Below are positions 36,544 through 48,136 of a DNA stretch of 64,000 nt, piece by piece; position 1 is the first letter of the stretch; every line of letters starts with the position of its first letter. The stretch is from Protopterus annectens. Lineage: Eukaryota; Chordata; Ceratodontiformes; Protopteridae. A program made the position numbers and the translations under genes. Location: contig NC_056744.1 of assembly GCF_019279795.1 (NCBI RefSeq), positions 898,188,836 to 898,252,835 of the forward strand. The letters are read 5' to 3'. The notes under the pieces were generated by a model. That model worked only from the letters and a program-made list of their open reading frames with translations, ran no database searches and had not been told where the DNA came from.

Positions 36544-38641
36544 GTGTGAGTACGATAAATATACAGACACCAATAAAACAAAAACAAAACAATTTAATGG
36601 TTAGCCCACTTTCTCCAGGCTGCTGGTCCTCACAACATCCCTTTGAAGTTTATTATTTCCCTGTAATGCCCGTTACTTCTAGTTTACTATGATAGTTGTT
36701 ATTCTCACTGCAGCAGTAGCTTATGGATTGTATCCTGTCAAAGATACAGCACCTGCCAGCTTCCTAAAGCACTAGCCTCCTCCCACACAGTCACTCATAA
36801 AAGCAGCCATAGTGACTAAAAATCTTCAGTCCTTTCTTGCAGTCTTGTGCAGATGCATCTCTGCGTCTTCTCCGGGGATGCAGTCGGTAGGGGACCCCTT
36901 CCACACATGCAAATTATATTTTGAAAATCTGTAATATTTTTGTGGTAAACAGAGATATATCACTTTAAGAATAACAGCTTTTAAGACATGTAATTAGACA
37001 ACCCTCAATTACTATTACTATCTCTGTTAAGAATTGCTTTCTAGGATATGACTGTCCGTTAGTGCCCTAGGTCTATGTTTAGGAGTATTTCTTGTTTTTC
37101 AAGTGTCTTTTGGACAGTTGGAAAGTATTTTCCAGGAGAACAGGACTATATGTAAATGATTCTGCTCACACTTGGTTTACTTAAGTTTTTATGGTATTTT
37201 ACAATGCAGCTAATTTATTTAATTTCATCTTTGCACAGACAAATTTTGTGTGCTGCTTATGTTAATTTGTTTGTTATGACTTACTATCATCGTGTCTTTT
37301 GAATGCTTCTATCAAATTGCATCTAGTAACTATTTCAGCTTGTCTGCCCATGGTTTATGAAAGGGTCGTTACATATGGGTCCCCCTTACAAATAAACACC
37401 TCTGTCCTGGTATCTCAGTTTTGTACTGGAGAAAATTACTTTGTCATCTTTTGAACATGCCTCTTTGGTTGAGATGAGGTTCATTACTTGGGAACTGTTT
37501 TACCTGTTGCTCTAACATCTGCAAGGAGAATATCAGAGTTGCAAGCTATCATGGTGTGACAATCCTTTCTGGTTTTCCATAAAGCCAGGCTTACTCTACG
37601 GACTACTTCCACATTTGTGCCTAAGGTTATCTCAGACTTCCCTGGAAAGACATTGAAAAGCACATAACTATAAAATTAGATGCTGTGATTCGAGACAAGT
37701 ATTTAGAGTTCAGACACCTTGTCTTTGTATCCATGAACATTATACCTGACTGATTTTTTATGGTGGTAAACCATCTGGGGGGGGGTCCCACTCTGTTCGC
37801 TCCGCTCACTCTGCTCCCCTGCCCTTCCCCCGTATCCCACCCTCCGCCAACACCTCTACTCTTATCCTAAGCAAACCACTCCTCCTCATTCCTATAATCC
37901 AATTAAATACAACTCTACCTTATCCACATCCACATTTCATGCACACCTTACTTTCTTTTATTTAACCAAACTTATCTGCTCTCTTGCATCTATCACCTTG
38001 AATTCACATGCCCTCTACTATATTTTTTTTGCATCTTACTCTACCATTACAATACAATCTCTACCTCAAACTATTTTACATTAACTCCAGGCTTACCACC
38101 GTCTCTTCTACTATGCACTCAAACTACCATTGCACCATAATTTTACTTAACTGACCAATCACACCTCCCCAACCCATCCTTATCAAAAACTGCAAGGTAA
38201 AACACCTAACCACATTGTCAAAGCCCACTCTGAAGTCAAAACATTTCCAACCTTACCTTCAGCTGCACACATATCACATGATAATCTTTATTTACACCTG
38301 ATACTACATTCAAAGACAAATTCCACTTTTACTATTTTTAAACCAACTATCACAGTTGACATGCTCCTTCCTAACTTGCCTAGACCCTTTACTCTTAATT
38401 CTCAACCTCATTACAGCTATATCTTAGCATACCCCCACATACCAATACACAACAACCTCACTCTCCCCAATAAATAACTCAGCTTCTCACGTATCTCCTC
38501 CCAGCTTTTCCCCTATACCCTCCCATGTTATTCAAGCCACAAACTGGCCTACTCACCTCCTATGAAACCACACTTGACACCAGTACCCTCACCTAGGAAT
38601 AAACAACACTTCTCATGGTACGCATTCCTCATTACCTATCA

Positions 38642-39500
38642 AGAGTTTGCTGATCTCTGGGCTTTGTCTTGGTTCCTGTGCTTTTCCATATCCTTATTTG
38701 GATAAAAGGAAGCGTGTTTGTTCACCAGTGGGAGTGGGGAGCACTGAGCAGCCTATTTGTCCCTAGAGGAGTGGTTCCAGCCAGAAACTTGTAGTCTATT
38801 GGCCATTTTGGGTCAATTCCTAGCTCTTTTCAGCCCCCTGTAATAAGGCCCGCTTTAGCGCGCTTTTTCGCTTGTATTCAACTCAGCACCGCTCCTCGTC
38901 GTGTCCTGCAGAGTTCTACAAGCAGCAGAGAGCAAAAGAGTGACTTTTTCCTGATTTAAGTATTTTTTTCTGGCTTTTTTATTATTTTCTGCTTAGCGAC
39001 TGCATTTTCGCCTGTTTATACAGCTCTGCATTTTATTTAAACTGTTTTTGTGTTGATTAACTGTTTTGCACTTTTAAAAAGTTATTTGTTGCTTAATTTT
39101 ACCTGTAGGCTAACAAACTCAAGTGTGCTAGCCGTTTAAAAGCATTTATAGCATTTACTGCCTGTTTTTCCTCTGTTTTCTGCAAAAAAGACAAAAACAA
39201 AAAAAAAATCTTGTTTTCCCGCCTTACTGAACTAGAATAGTCCAGTCTTCAGAGTTTGCTGATCTCTGGGCTTTGTCTTGGTTCCTGTGCTATTCCATAT
39301 CCTTAGTTGGATAAAAGGAAGCGTCTTTGTTCACCAGTGGGAGTGGGGAGCACTGAGCAGCCTATTTGTCCCTAGAGGAGTGGTTCCAGCAAGAAACTTG
39401 TAGTCTATTGGCCATTTTGGGTCAATTCCTAGCTCTTTTCAGCCACCTGTAATAAAGCCCGCTTTAGCGTGATTTAGCGTGGAGTTGCCCTTAGAGCACC
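38642..39500 (+). promoter_or_regulatory. CR1 5' UTR with two tandem monomers
   Basis: The block from AGAGTTTGCTGATCTCTGGG to GCCCGCTTTAGCG (about 230 bp) occurs at 38642 and again at 39251, a period of 609 bp. The copies differ at few positions (for example CTTTTCC against CTATTCC). Motif runs such as TTTAGCGTGATTTAGCG follow. Copy 2 shows the same GC-richer block in its UTR at about 28560-28760. By analogy with monomeric LINE promoters this may be the internal promoter; that is inference. Confidence 0.65.
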
Positions 39501-39771
39501 ATCGGGCAGCGCCGGTTAAACGAGGTTAAAGTATTTCTGGCTCCGTAAAGTCTGCTCTTCAATTTTTCCCTTAGAACTTCTCTAGCTGCAATCTAAACAG
39601 TCTATTCTCTATCTCAAAAGCTCAGCACTTGCTCCTAAAGCATTTTTATATAGGTAAAGTACTTATATACTAAACAAAGTACTACATTAGCCTAGAATCC
39701 CCTTGAGTACCCATTTCCCTATAGGTCCCTTCTGACTCAGTTACACAGCAAACTTTTTCACTTTTTCTAGC

Positions 39772-40746
39772 ATGTCGAAGGGTCAGTTGCTAGCGTCCTC
39801 TCCTGTTCAGCTGGTGAATCTGGGCATCTTGAGGCAATGTTACAATTGCCTCATGTACACAGACAACCCACTCCTTCTCCCACAAAACACAAATACATGT
39901 GAGAGATGCAACTATATAGCCAAACTGGAGGCTGAGCTCTCTCAACTCAGGACTGGCAAGACCAGACAGGAGGAGAAGGAAACCATGCACACCACAAACC
40001 CAGTTTCACATAGAACTATCACAACTGCAAAACAAACACATAAACACACAAAGACATATTCGGAGGCACTGATCAAAAATCTACCAAAACTACAGAGGCC
40101 TCCAAAGCAGACACCCAAGCAACTGCCACCTCAAGACATAAGACATGCAACACATAGTTCTCAAAGTCAGTGTGCTAAACAGTCACAGCCCTTAAGGCCA
40201 AACACAATGCCAGACACACTTGTTATAGGTGACTCCATAGTCAGACACACTGACGTCCCACTCACCAGACTGAACAAGGAAAAGATCACAGTAAGCTGCC
40301 TGTCAGGCGCTAGAATCCGCCACATAACACAAGCACTCAGGTCACTCCACAGCAAGTACAAGTATGACTCAGTCATTGTCCATGCCGGTGTGAACGACCT
40401 GAGATGTACCTCCCTGGACTACATGAAAAGAGACATAGAGGAGCTCTCAGATTATGTAGCCCAGGCCGGTATGATCCTGACCCTGAGCAGTATCCTACCC
40501 TCACCAAGAATGATGCCACAATACAGAGATAAAATGATCAGCTTTAATAACTGGCTTAATTACTGGTGTCATTCTAAGGGGATCCAATGTCTGTCTGCCT
40601 GGGATGACATGCTTGACAAGCCACGCTGCTTCGCAAGGGACGGCTTGCACCTGTCACCCCTGGGCTTCCGGATATGGGCAAAGGCTCTTGCCACCCCCAT
40701 AGTGCCTTTTTTAGGCAAGGCTCAAATGATAAACCTACCACCCTAG
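39772..40746 (+). CDS. CR1 ORF1 protein: zinc motif, coiled-coil-like segment and SGNH esterase domain
   Basis: A 324-residue open frame. Residues about 22-45 hold two CxxC pairs (CYNC and CERC, 17 residues apart), suggesting a zinc-binding module. A Leu/Glu-rich stretch (AKLEAELSQL) follows and may be a short coiled coil. Residues about 150-315 form an SGNH/GDSL-type hydrolase: VIGDSIVRH (nucleophile Ser block), HAGVNDL (Gly-Asn block) and DGLHLSP (Asp and His of the triad). Esterase-type ORF1s are established for CR1 and related LINEs, where they are thought to help handle RNA or membranes. The start ATG at 39772 follows CTTTTTCTAGC and matches the start in copies 1 and 3. It ends 28 bp before the ORF2 frame opens. 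Confidence 0.93.
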   Translation: MSKGQLLASSPVQLVNLGILRQCYNCLMYTDNPLLLPQNTNTCERCNYIAKLEAELSQLRTGKTRQEEKETMHTTNPVSHRTITTAKQTHKHTKTYSEALIKNLPKLQRPPKQTPKQLPPQDIRHATHSSQSQCAKQSQPLRPNTMPDTLVIGDSIVRHTDVPLTRLNKEKITVSCLSGARIRHITQALRSLHSKYKYDSVIVHAGVNDLRCTSLDYMKRDIEELSDYVAQAGMILTLSSILPSPRMMPQYRDKMISFNNWLNYWCHSKGIQCLSAWDDMLDKPRCFARDGLHLSPLGFRIWAKALATPIVPFLGKAQMINLPP

Positions 40747-40774
40747 AAAACAAAATGGAAGAAAACTAAGGGTA

Positions 40775-43572
40775 ATACTGCTCAATGCCAGAAGTCTAAA
40801 CCTCAAGATGCACGCCCTCGAAGCCCTCCTCAGTATGGAGAACATTGATGTCTGTGCTGTGACTGAAACCTGGTTCAAGGCTCCTGAGAGCACCCCAGCA
40901 CTATCAGGTTATACCTCATATCATGCGTTCTGGCCCCAAAATCCGGACCGAACCACAAAAGGAGGGGAGTATCCATATTCATAAAGGATACCCACACCTC
41001 CAGGTTAGTGGCAACGCACGAAACATCGGAGACCATCCAGGTGCAATTTACCATAGGTAAAACTGCCCTACAGTTTGTAGCATGCTACAGACCACCCTCT
41101 CAAACTCAGGAAACCCACACAGCCTTCCTGAAGACACTGGAGAGTATGAATGTCTCTCCAAACACCATCATATTGGGTGACTTCAACTACCCAAACATAG
41201 ACTGGGAACATTACTCAAGCCCCAACACCCTAGCCCAAAGGTTCCTGGAGTTCATAAACTCAAATGCTATGGAACAACTAGTCACCATTCCCACAAGAGG
41301 AGAAAATATACTAGACCTGATCATCACAAACATGGGGACAAAATGCTCCACACCGGACGTATATCCCTCATTGGTGAGATCAGACCATAAATTAATCTCA
41401 CTGGAGATCCACATCCCTCCCCCAACCCCAGCAAAAAAGACCACAGTGAAGCACTTCTCAAAAGCAACTTCCACACTTCTTAAGACCGCAGTGTTATCCT
41501 TCAAGGGCCCCGAGCCAGTGGAAACCACAACCCACGCTGCTGAAACCCTTACAAATGCCTTCTACGAGCACCTCCAGGAATGTATGGATCAAGCAATCCC
41601 TAATAAAATCAAGACCCTTTCCACCAAAGGCAGGCGCCCAGTCTGGTGGACCCCAGCCATAAACAAACTCTACAACAAGAGGAGAAAGCTACTACATGAC
41701 AGAGCAAAATCCCTAAAAGGGAAGGCATCTCTGATCACTACTAGCAAAAAACTATGATCACTCATAAAATCATCCAAGGCCAACTTTGAGAGAAAAATCG
41801 CTAATGACACAAAAGACAATCATAAGGCCTTCTTTAGCTATGTTAGAAACCTGGGTGGAAACTCCCAGATATGCTCAGAATTAGTCCAAAATGATACAAA
41901 AATCACTGAACCCACAGACATTGCCAACATACTGGCAGACAGGTTCAGTGCAAATTTCTCCCCTCCCTCCCCCCCAAAAGGAGAAGTATCTATCCCACCA
42001 GAGTCTAGCCTCCCAAACATCTCAGATGCCCAGGTGAGAGCTGCTCTCTCTAAAGCAAAAAACACAGCATCAATGGGACCGGACGGTGTCCCCGGCTGTC
42101 TGCTACACGAACTCAATGAGGAACTAAACCCACACATAAGGCTGCTGTTTAATCTTAGCCTTACTACAGGATACATACCCAAAGAATGGCGTACGGCAAC
42201 TGTGGTCCCACTCCACAAAGGCAGTGCTTCTACGGACCCTGGAAATTACCGCCCCATAAGCTTGATGAGCCTTGTCTGCAAAGCTATGGAGAAGATCATA
42301 ATGGAACTCATAAATAAAGGCATTGGGGACCTACAAACACTGGATCCTACCCAATTTGGCTTTGTCAAGGGCAGATCCTGCCTCTTGAACTTGGTCGACT
42401 TTTTCGAAACAGTCACTAAGGCAATTGATGAGGGTAAGGCAGTTCACACAGCCTACCTTGACCTAGCAAAAGCGTTCGACACAATACCCCACTCGGGCAT
42501 CATAGAAAAGCTCACCAGCTTAGATGTAAACCCATATGTCACAAGATGGGTTGCAAACTGGCTCAAGGACAGAACCCACAGGGTTAGAGTTGCTGGTGCC
42601 ATGTCAGACTCTAAGCCGGTCATGAGCGGTGTCCCACAGGGCTCAGTCCTGGGCCCCCTCTTGTTCGGCATTTATTTTTCTGAAGTGCAGGCAAACATAG
42701 GGGGATTGTGGCTGACAAAATTTGCAGATGACTGCAAACTGGGCACCATAATTGACACTCCATCAGACACAGACATCCTCCAGAGAGGTCTCATAGAAAT
42801 GGATAACTGGTGCCAGAGTCATGGCCTTAAGCTAAATGCCAAAAAATGTATAGTCATACCCTTTGGGAAAAACAAGGTAACCCCTAATTACCACATAGGT
42901 AGTAATCTATTAAACACGGAAGATGTTATCAGGGACCTGGGGACCAAAGTTGACAGTAACCTGTCTTTTGACACTCACATTGCCAAAGTGGTTAGGAAGA
43001 CCTTCTACATTGCCCACCTGATCATGAAGGGATTCACATCCAGATCAGGAGAGGTCATTGTACCCCTGTACTCTTCACTTATCAGACCAATGATTGAGTA
43101 CAATGCCCCATTCGGAATGTACCTTACCCGACACCTGCAGCAGTTGGAAAGACCCCAAAAGTTCCTCACCAAAAGGATAAAGGGACTCAAACATATGTCA
43201 TACGATGCCCGACTGAAGAAACTCCAGCTCTATTCAGTCGCATACCGTCTGCTCAGAGGTGATCTGTGCCTGACATACAAGGCCATGTCCAACCCGGAAT
43301 TAATGGACATGCTCCACCTCAAAAAATCCAAATCCACCAGAGCCACGAGAGCAAGAGACTTAAACCTCAACACGGATATAAATAGGACGTGCTGGAGGGA
43401 CAGATTCATCATCCAGAGACTCTCTACACTATGGAACATAATCCCAGTCCATGTGAGGCAAAGCCCCTCACTGACTCTGTTCAAGAGAAATCTTGACGAG
43501 TGGATGGGAGATCGTAGGTTTACCCCGGGAATCATCTCTGTGTCACTGCTGGACAGAGGCACAGCAAATTAA
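40775..43572 (+). pseudogene. CR1 ORF2: endonuclease plus reverse transcriptase, two lesions
   Basis: This is the CR1 replicase. The endonuclease runs from LLNARSLNLKMHALEAL through AVTETWF, LGDFNYPNIDW and RSDHKLISL (to about 41410). The transcriptase covers about 42050-42760 with [41 protein letters not shown] and FADDCKLG (catalytic Asp pair). The C-terminal part ends DRGTAN at 43572. It carries a 1-nt deletion near 40965 and a CGA-to-TGA type stop at 41755; the frame is otherwise open. The start codon position is ATA in this copy where copies 1-3 have ATG. Confidence 0.93.
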
Positions 43573-44069
43573 TGGGTATAGTATTCTCATCCTAAGGGGT
43601 GGTAAAAGCCACACACACTCTGGCTAGGCTTATAAATGCCCTAGGGCAGATAGCCTAGTATGAACCTATGAACCTATGAACCTATGAACTCAAATATGGA
43701 GACATACATCCTAACCCTAGCCCACCCTCTAATCCTAACCACAAGAGTAACCTCAAGGATTTAAAAATACTTACTCTTAACCTTAGAAGTATATGTAATA
43801 AAATATCCCCACTGCAGGCCTGGACTGATCGAAATAAACCTGACATATTAGCCCTTACTGAAACATGGCTACACCCCAATGTAAAAGACTCAAATAATAC
43901 CTCCAAACTTTGCAATAACCAGAAGAGATACATCTAAAAAAAGGGGGGGATAGTACTTCTATATCCCTCTACACTCAATATCACACTCTACACCAGTAAT
44001 ATACCCATCTTTTCCAATACTGAGGTACTAAGCTCTTTTTTGAACCTCAATATATCAAAAATAATTTGC

Positions 44070-44073
<4 letters not shown>

Positions 44074-44102
<29 letters not shown>

Positions 44103-44105
44103 TAT
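44074..44105. repeat. ATA microsatellite
   Basis: About ten TAA/AAT units followed by TATATAT, inside the L2 endonuclease region. Confidence 0.9.
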
Positions 44106-44117
44106 ATCCCACCAGGT

Positions 44118-44215
44118 AACAATTTTTATTTTATTTTACATTTGTTGACCGGGCTAGTCTAGCTGGAGAAATTTCCATTTTCAGTAGAGGCCCGGGGAGA
44201 AAAGCTCCACGGAGT
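44118..44215 (-). repeat. L2 3'-end micro-insertion, antisense inside L2 copy a
   Basis: TTTTATTTTATTTTACATTT, then GTTGACCGGGCTAGTC and GAGGCCCGGGGAGAAAAGCT, is the reverse complement of the L2 family 3' terminus (compare 48141-48240). AACAA occurs on both sides. It is an extremely 5'-truncated insertion of the same family, about 98 bp. Confidence 0.8.
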
Positions 44216-47200
44216 AAGAAACAACATACCAGTGTTGGAAAATATTTTATCCTGGACATCCCAAACAATAAACCTTGAAACAATCATCTTAGGAGATGTA
44301 AATATAGATTGGCAAACCATATCTTCAGACTCCCCCACAAATAGTATAAATCTGAATGTTTTTTCTCAGCTTATCAATGCTCCAACAAGATACAGCAAAG
44401 ATCTTACCTGCCAATCCACCTTAGTCTGGATTCTATTATCCCACCCTGCCAATTACCCCTCTTCTGGTACACTGTCGAGCTCCCTGAGCAATCATCTACA
44501 GCTTATTCCCTTAGAACAAACTCTCAACAACTAAGAGTACACACTATAAAATCAGTTAGGAACTCAACTAATTTTTGTCAGCATAAATTTAACAATCTCC
44601 TACAGGACATAGACTGGACACCCCTTTAAACAACTACCCCTTAATGATGCTGTACTATACTTTAATAACACCTTCCTTCACATACTTAATACACTAGCTC
44701 CCATTCATATGAAAATAATAAAAAAGAACTCAGCACCGTAGCTCTCTAAGGAATGTAAACACCTAATGAAGCAAGGGTACCTAGCCTGGTCAACCTGGAA
44801 ACAAAACAAAAATGAACAAAATCATGTTAATTTCAAAACACTACATAACAAAGTGACAAAACTAATCAACAGAGATAAGATTATTCCCAGCTTCAACTCC
44901 AGCATAAAATCAACTTCAGTAAATTTTAGCACTCCACATCTTTTCTACTTAACCCTGGAAGAAATGGAGAGCACACCCTATCACCTGTTACCCCGCCATC
45001 AGAAACAGCCAAAAACTTTAACGAGCACTTCATAAAATCAATTTCAGACTTACTCTCACCCCTAATGCTGGACCCCCCCACCCTTCAGCCTTTTCGGACA
45101 CCGACCCCAGGCCATCAACTACTTCTAACCCTGTCATTACTAACCCCCCAACTCAACAAAATGTCATACAAACCCCATTCTCATTTCAGCCCATACTCAC
45201 TGACACCATTAAGAAACTGCTACAAAAACTAAACTCCTGCTCTACCTCAGCTGACATTCTCCCCCCATAATACCTCAAACTGGCTGCTAATTCAGTCACC
45301 TACCCAATCAGTATCCTTATAAACAGGTCTTTATCCGAATCAGAAATCCCTACCATATGGAAACAATCACACATCACCCCCATCCACAAAGGAGACAACT
45401 CTGTTGATCCATCCAGTTTCTGTCCTATATCCATCTTGTCACCCATATCCAAAATTCTCAAGAGAGGTATCCATCAGCAGGTAATACAATATCTATTGCA
45501 AAACAATCTTTTAACCAAAACCCAACATGGCTTCCAACCTAGCCACAGGACAGCTACAGCCCTATTATCTTTTAACAACACCATGAACAAGGGCAGAGAT
45601 GCGGGATGCTATACAGCCTCAGTATTCCTTGATCTCTACAAGGCCTTTGACACAGTGTCTCACCCCTTACTTTTGAACACACTGCCTAACTTAGGCTTCT
45701 CACATAAGACAGTTAAATGTTTTCAGAGCCAACTCAAAGATCGTAAACAAGTAGTGAAATAGTCCAATGAACTTTTACCTTCTCTCCACAATCCTACTGT
45801 ATTCCCCCAAGGCTCCATCTTAGGACCCCTACTCTTCAACATTTTCACAAGCAACCTTCACACTGCTTCTCACCCTGGGACCCTCATTCAATATGCTGAT
45901 GATTCCACCATACTCTGCACTGCTCAATCACTACCATAACTACTCAAAAACTCAACAGTCCTTTACTGCAGTCGTATCCTGGCTAAGAAATGCCCAACTC
46001 TTTCTTAATCCAAAGAAGACCTCACCTGTCACTAATCATTTCAACATCCTTGCATCTGACAACACTGTCAGAGAAATAGTGCAGAAAACTAAACTTCTAG
46101 GTGTTATCATTGACAATAAACTTTCATTTGACCCCCATATACAGCAAAATATAAAGAAAAATCATCAAAAACTGGGACTCATATAGAAACAAACATTTCT
46201 TTACTGCAGCAACCAAAACTACCCTTGCAAAAACATTTTTACTTCCCTCCCTTCTTTATGGTGCCCCTATCTTAATAACTTACAAAACTGTACCCTAAGC
46301 AAGTTGGAACAGTGCTATAACAACGTTGGAAGTTTTCCACAAACTCTAAACATCACACACACCACTGTAAACCACTCCTAGAATTAAACTGGCTTGAAGT
46401 CCCCAACTAACTTGCCTTTATTCAGCTATCCACCTTGCACAACCTTATTTTCAAGACTACTGCCTGCCCTGCACTAGTCAATCTAGTCACACCTTAAACA
46501 CCAAATCGATCCCTACGATTAGAAGACAAAAATCTCTTAGTTATCTCAAAACCCATAAGAAAACCTGGTCACTCTCTGTATTCATACTCTGTCTCTACAC
46601 TTTGGAATTCACTACCTCTAGCTACCAGGTCTATGCCTGGCCTAACCCATTTCAGAGCCTCTTTAAAAAATCATCTCAAAAGTACATGGCTCTGCTCCTG
46701 CATAAAGCCTGCCTAATGCTCAGGTCTTCCTCTTCTGTCACATTTCAATCCCTCAAAGACTGCAGGATCCTAAAGCACTTCTAACTCCTCATCTGCTTCT
46801 ACAACATATCCTTAAGCTACTGCTCAGGCTTTATTGCTTCTATTCTACATAACTCTCTCTCGCTATATGCCTGCATCACTAACCTTCTGGCTGCTATTTT
46901 CCTAACTGAAACTAACATTCTGTTTTGCATGTACTATAACAGTCAATGTCACACATTGCACTACCTACATATTTTTTTGGACACTATCTACATCATGTAT
47001 GGTGAGAGTGACTATTACCATCTGTAGTGTTTTAACTGTATAGAATTGTCTAGATGTGCAGTAATATATTGCAACATCTTGTAGCAGTTTGTTCTTTCAA
47101 CTTATTTTTATATAGTATTTCTAATGTAATCTTTATTGTACTGGATTATACTGTATTTGTATTGTACTGTATGTGGAGCTTTTCTCCCCTGGCCTCTGCT

Positions 47201-47890
47201 GAAAATGGGTTCTGTAGACCCAGTCAGACCTCCCCGGTAAACAAATGTCAAATAAATAAATAAAATAAATGTATGTCACAATGTAAAGTGGTGGACTCTA
47301 GAAGCATTCTAGAGATAGCTACTTGGCCCTCTATTCATAACAAAGGAGTACAAATTGATTCCTTCAATAGGTCTAGGGCAGTCTCTGTAAGGGCTATACT
47401 CCAAGGGGTCTTGGACCATTATCTTTCCTTCTCCCAGGCTGGGTGAGCTTTGGTATTCTACTTATAGGCTACTGTAGCAGTGAGAATGATGAACATAGTA
47501 CAGTTGTAGAAGTCTACTTACCCATAACAGTAGGTGTTGAATATCTTCACTGCTACAGTAGCCACACCTACCCACCATCCTCCCTGTTGTGCATATTTGC
47601 TGTGGGTTACAACTTACATTGTTGAGATTGTCATTAGCCTTTCTTTGGTTATAACAGCTATGGTTGTTTCAGGATGAGCTCCCTTTTCTTCTCTTTTGGG
47701 ACAAGAAAGGACAGAAGAGTCGCTCTGGCTACTTTTATACTTCCCTCCAAAAGGGATTAGCCTACAGGCAGTCAAAGAGACTGTGTGGTAGGAGGTTACA
47801 GTTTCTGGAAACTGGCCAGATGCTGTATCCTTGGCAGGATAAAACCCGTAGGCTACTGCAACAGTAATGCATTCAAACATCTGCAGTTAA

Positions 47891-48136
47891 GGGTCAGTGC
47901 GACTTCCACAAATGTACTTTTTTCTTTAACGAATTGGTATCTGTAGCTCACCACGTCCTGGTCAGGAACCAGGGATAAATCCAAAAAGTAATGATAAAGG
48001 CCAAAAATGAGGAACAGTTTCTAAATATTGTCCAAATTTTAAAACACCGGGTTTTGTACATGCATTTTCAGAACAAGAAGTTTCAATGCACGTTGTGACA
48101 GATTGTAACCCTGAGTGATTTTCCAGAAAAAGGCTG
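47891..48136. other. Intergenic, unrecognised
   Basis: Short AT-rich stretch between the DIRS-like fossil and L2 copy b. The words AAATGAGGAACAG and CAGGGATAAATCC recall the dispersed family at 8945 and 55020 but the match is weak. Confidence 0.3.

Larger units (their letters stand above)
38642..43689 (+). mobile_element. CR1 LINE copy 4, nearly intact full-length element
   Basis: 5' UTR with two promoter-like monomers (38642 and 39251), ORF1 at 39772-40746, ORF2 at 40775-43572, then a 3' UTR ending GCAGATAGCCTAGTATGAAC and three CCTATGAA octamers to 43689. The octamer tail and the absence of an obvious target duplication are CR1-like. It sits inside L2 copy a. Damage is slight, so this is one of the youngest elements in the window. 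Confidence 0.95.
37795..47275 (+). mobile_element. L2-type LINE (copy a), interrupted by a CR1
   Basis: The 5' part (37795-38640) is a pyrimidine- and A-rich stretch without frames. After the CR1 the element resumes at 43690: endonuclease ILALTETWL (about 43845) and LGDVNIDW (about 44290), transcriptase blocks FLDLYKAFDTVSHP (45628-45670) and QYADDST (about 45889), and a YGAP region near 46257. The 3' end near 47185-47275 (CTCTGCTGAAAATGG, then an AAATAAAT tail) is the family end also seen at 48141. Many stops and frameshifts; inactive. Confidence 0.75.
36660..47890 (+). pseudogene. DIRS-like retroelement fossil split by nested LINEs
   Basis: Two outer pieces of a broken DIRS-like element flank an L2. 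The left piece (about 36660-37790) begins with a terminal-repeat-like block at about 36680-36850 and then a fragment with recombinase-region resemblance (about 37440-37760). The right piece (47276-47890) holds the 3' region and a block at about 47700-47880 that is inverted relative to 36680-36850 (shared GATACAGCA and TCCTTTCTTG words). Inverted terminal repeats are a known trait of DIRS elements. The right piece contains a perfect 17-bp inverted repeat at 47467-47483/47547-47563. It is incomplete, with several breaks. Confidence 0.6.

Noticed and set aside
35974-36592. Long frames across the run of N
   Set aside because: They are made almost entirely of undetermined bases.
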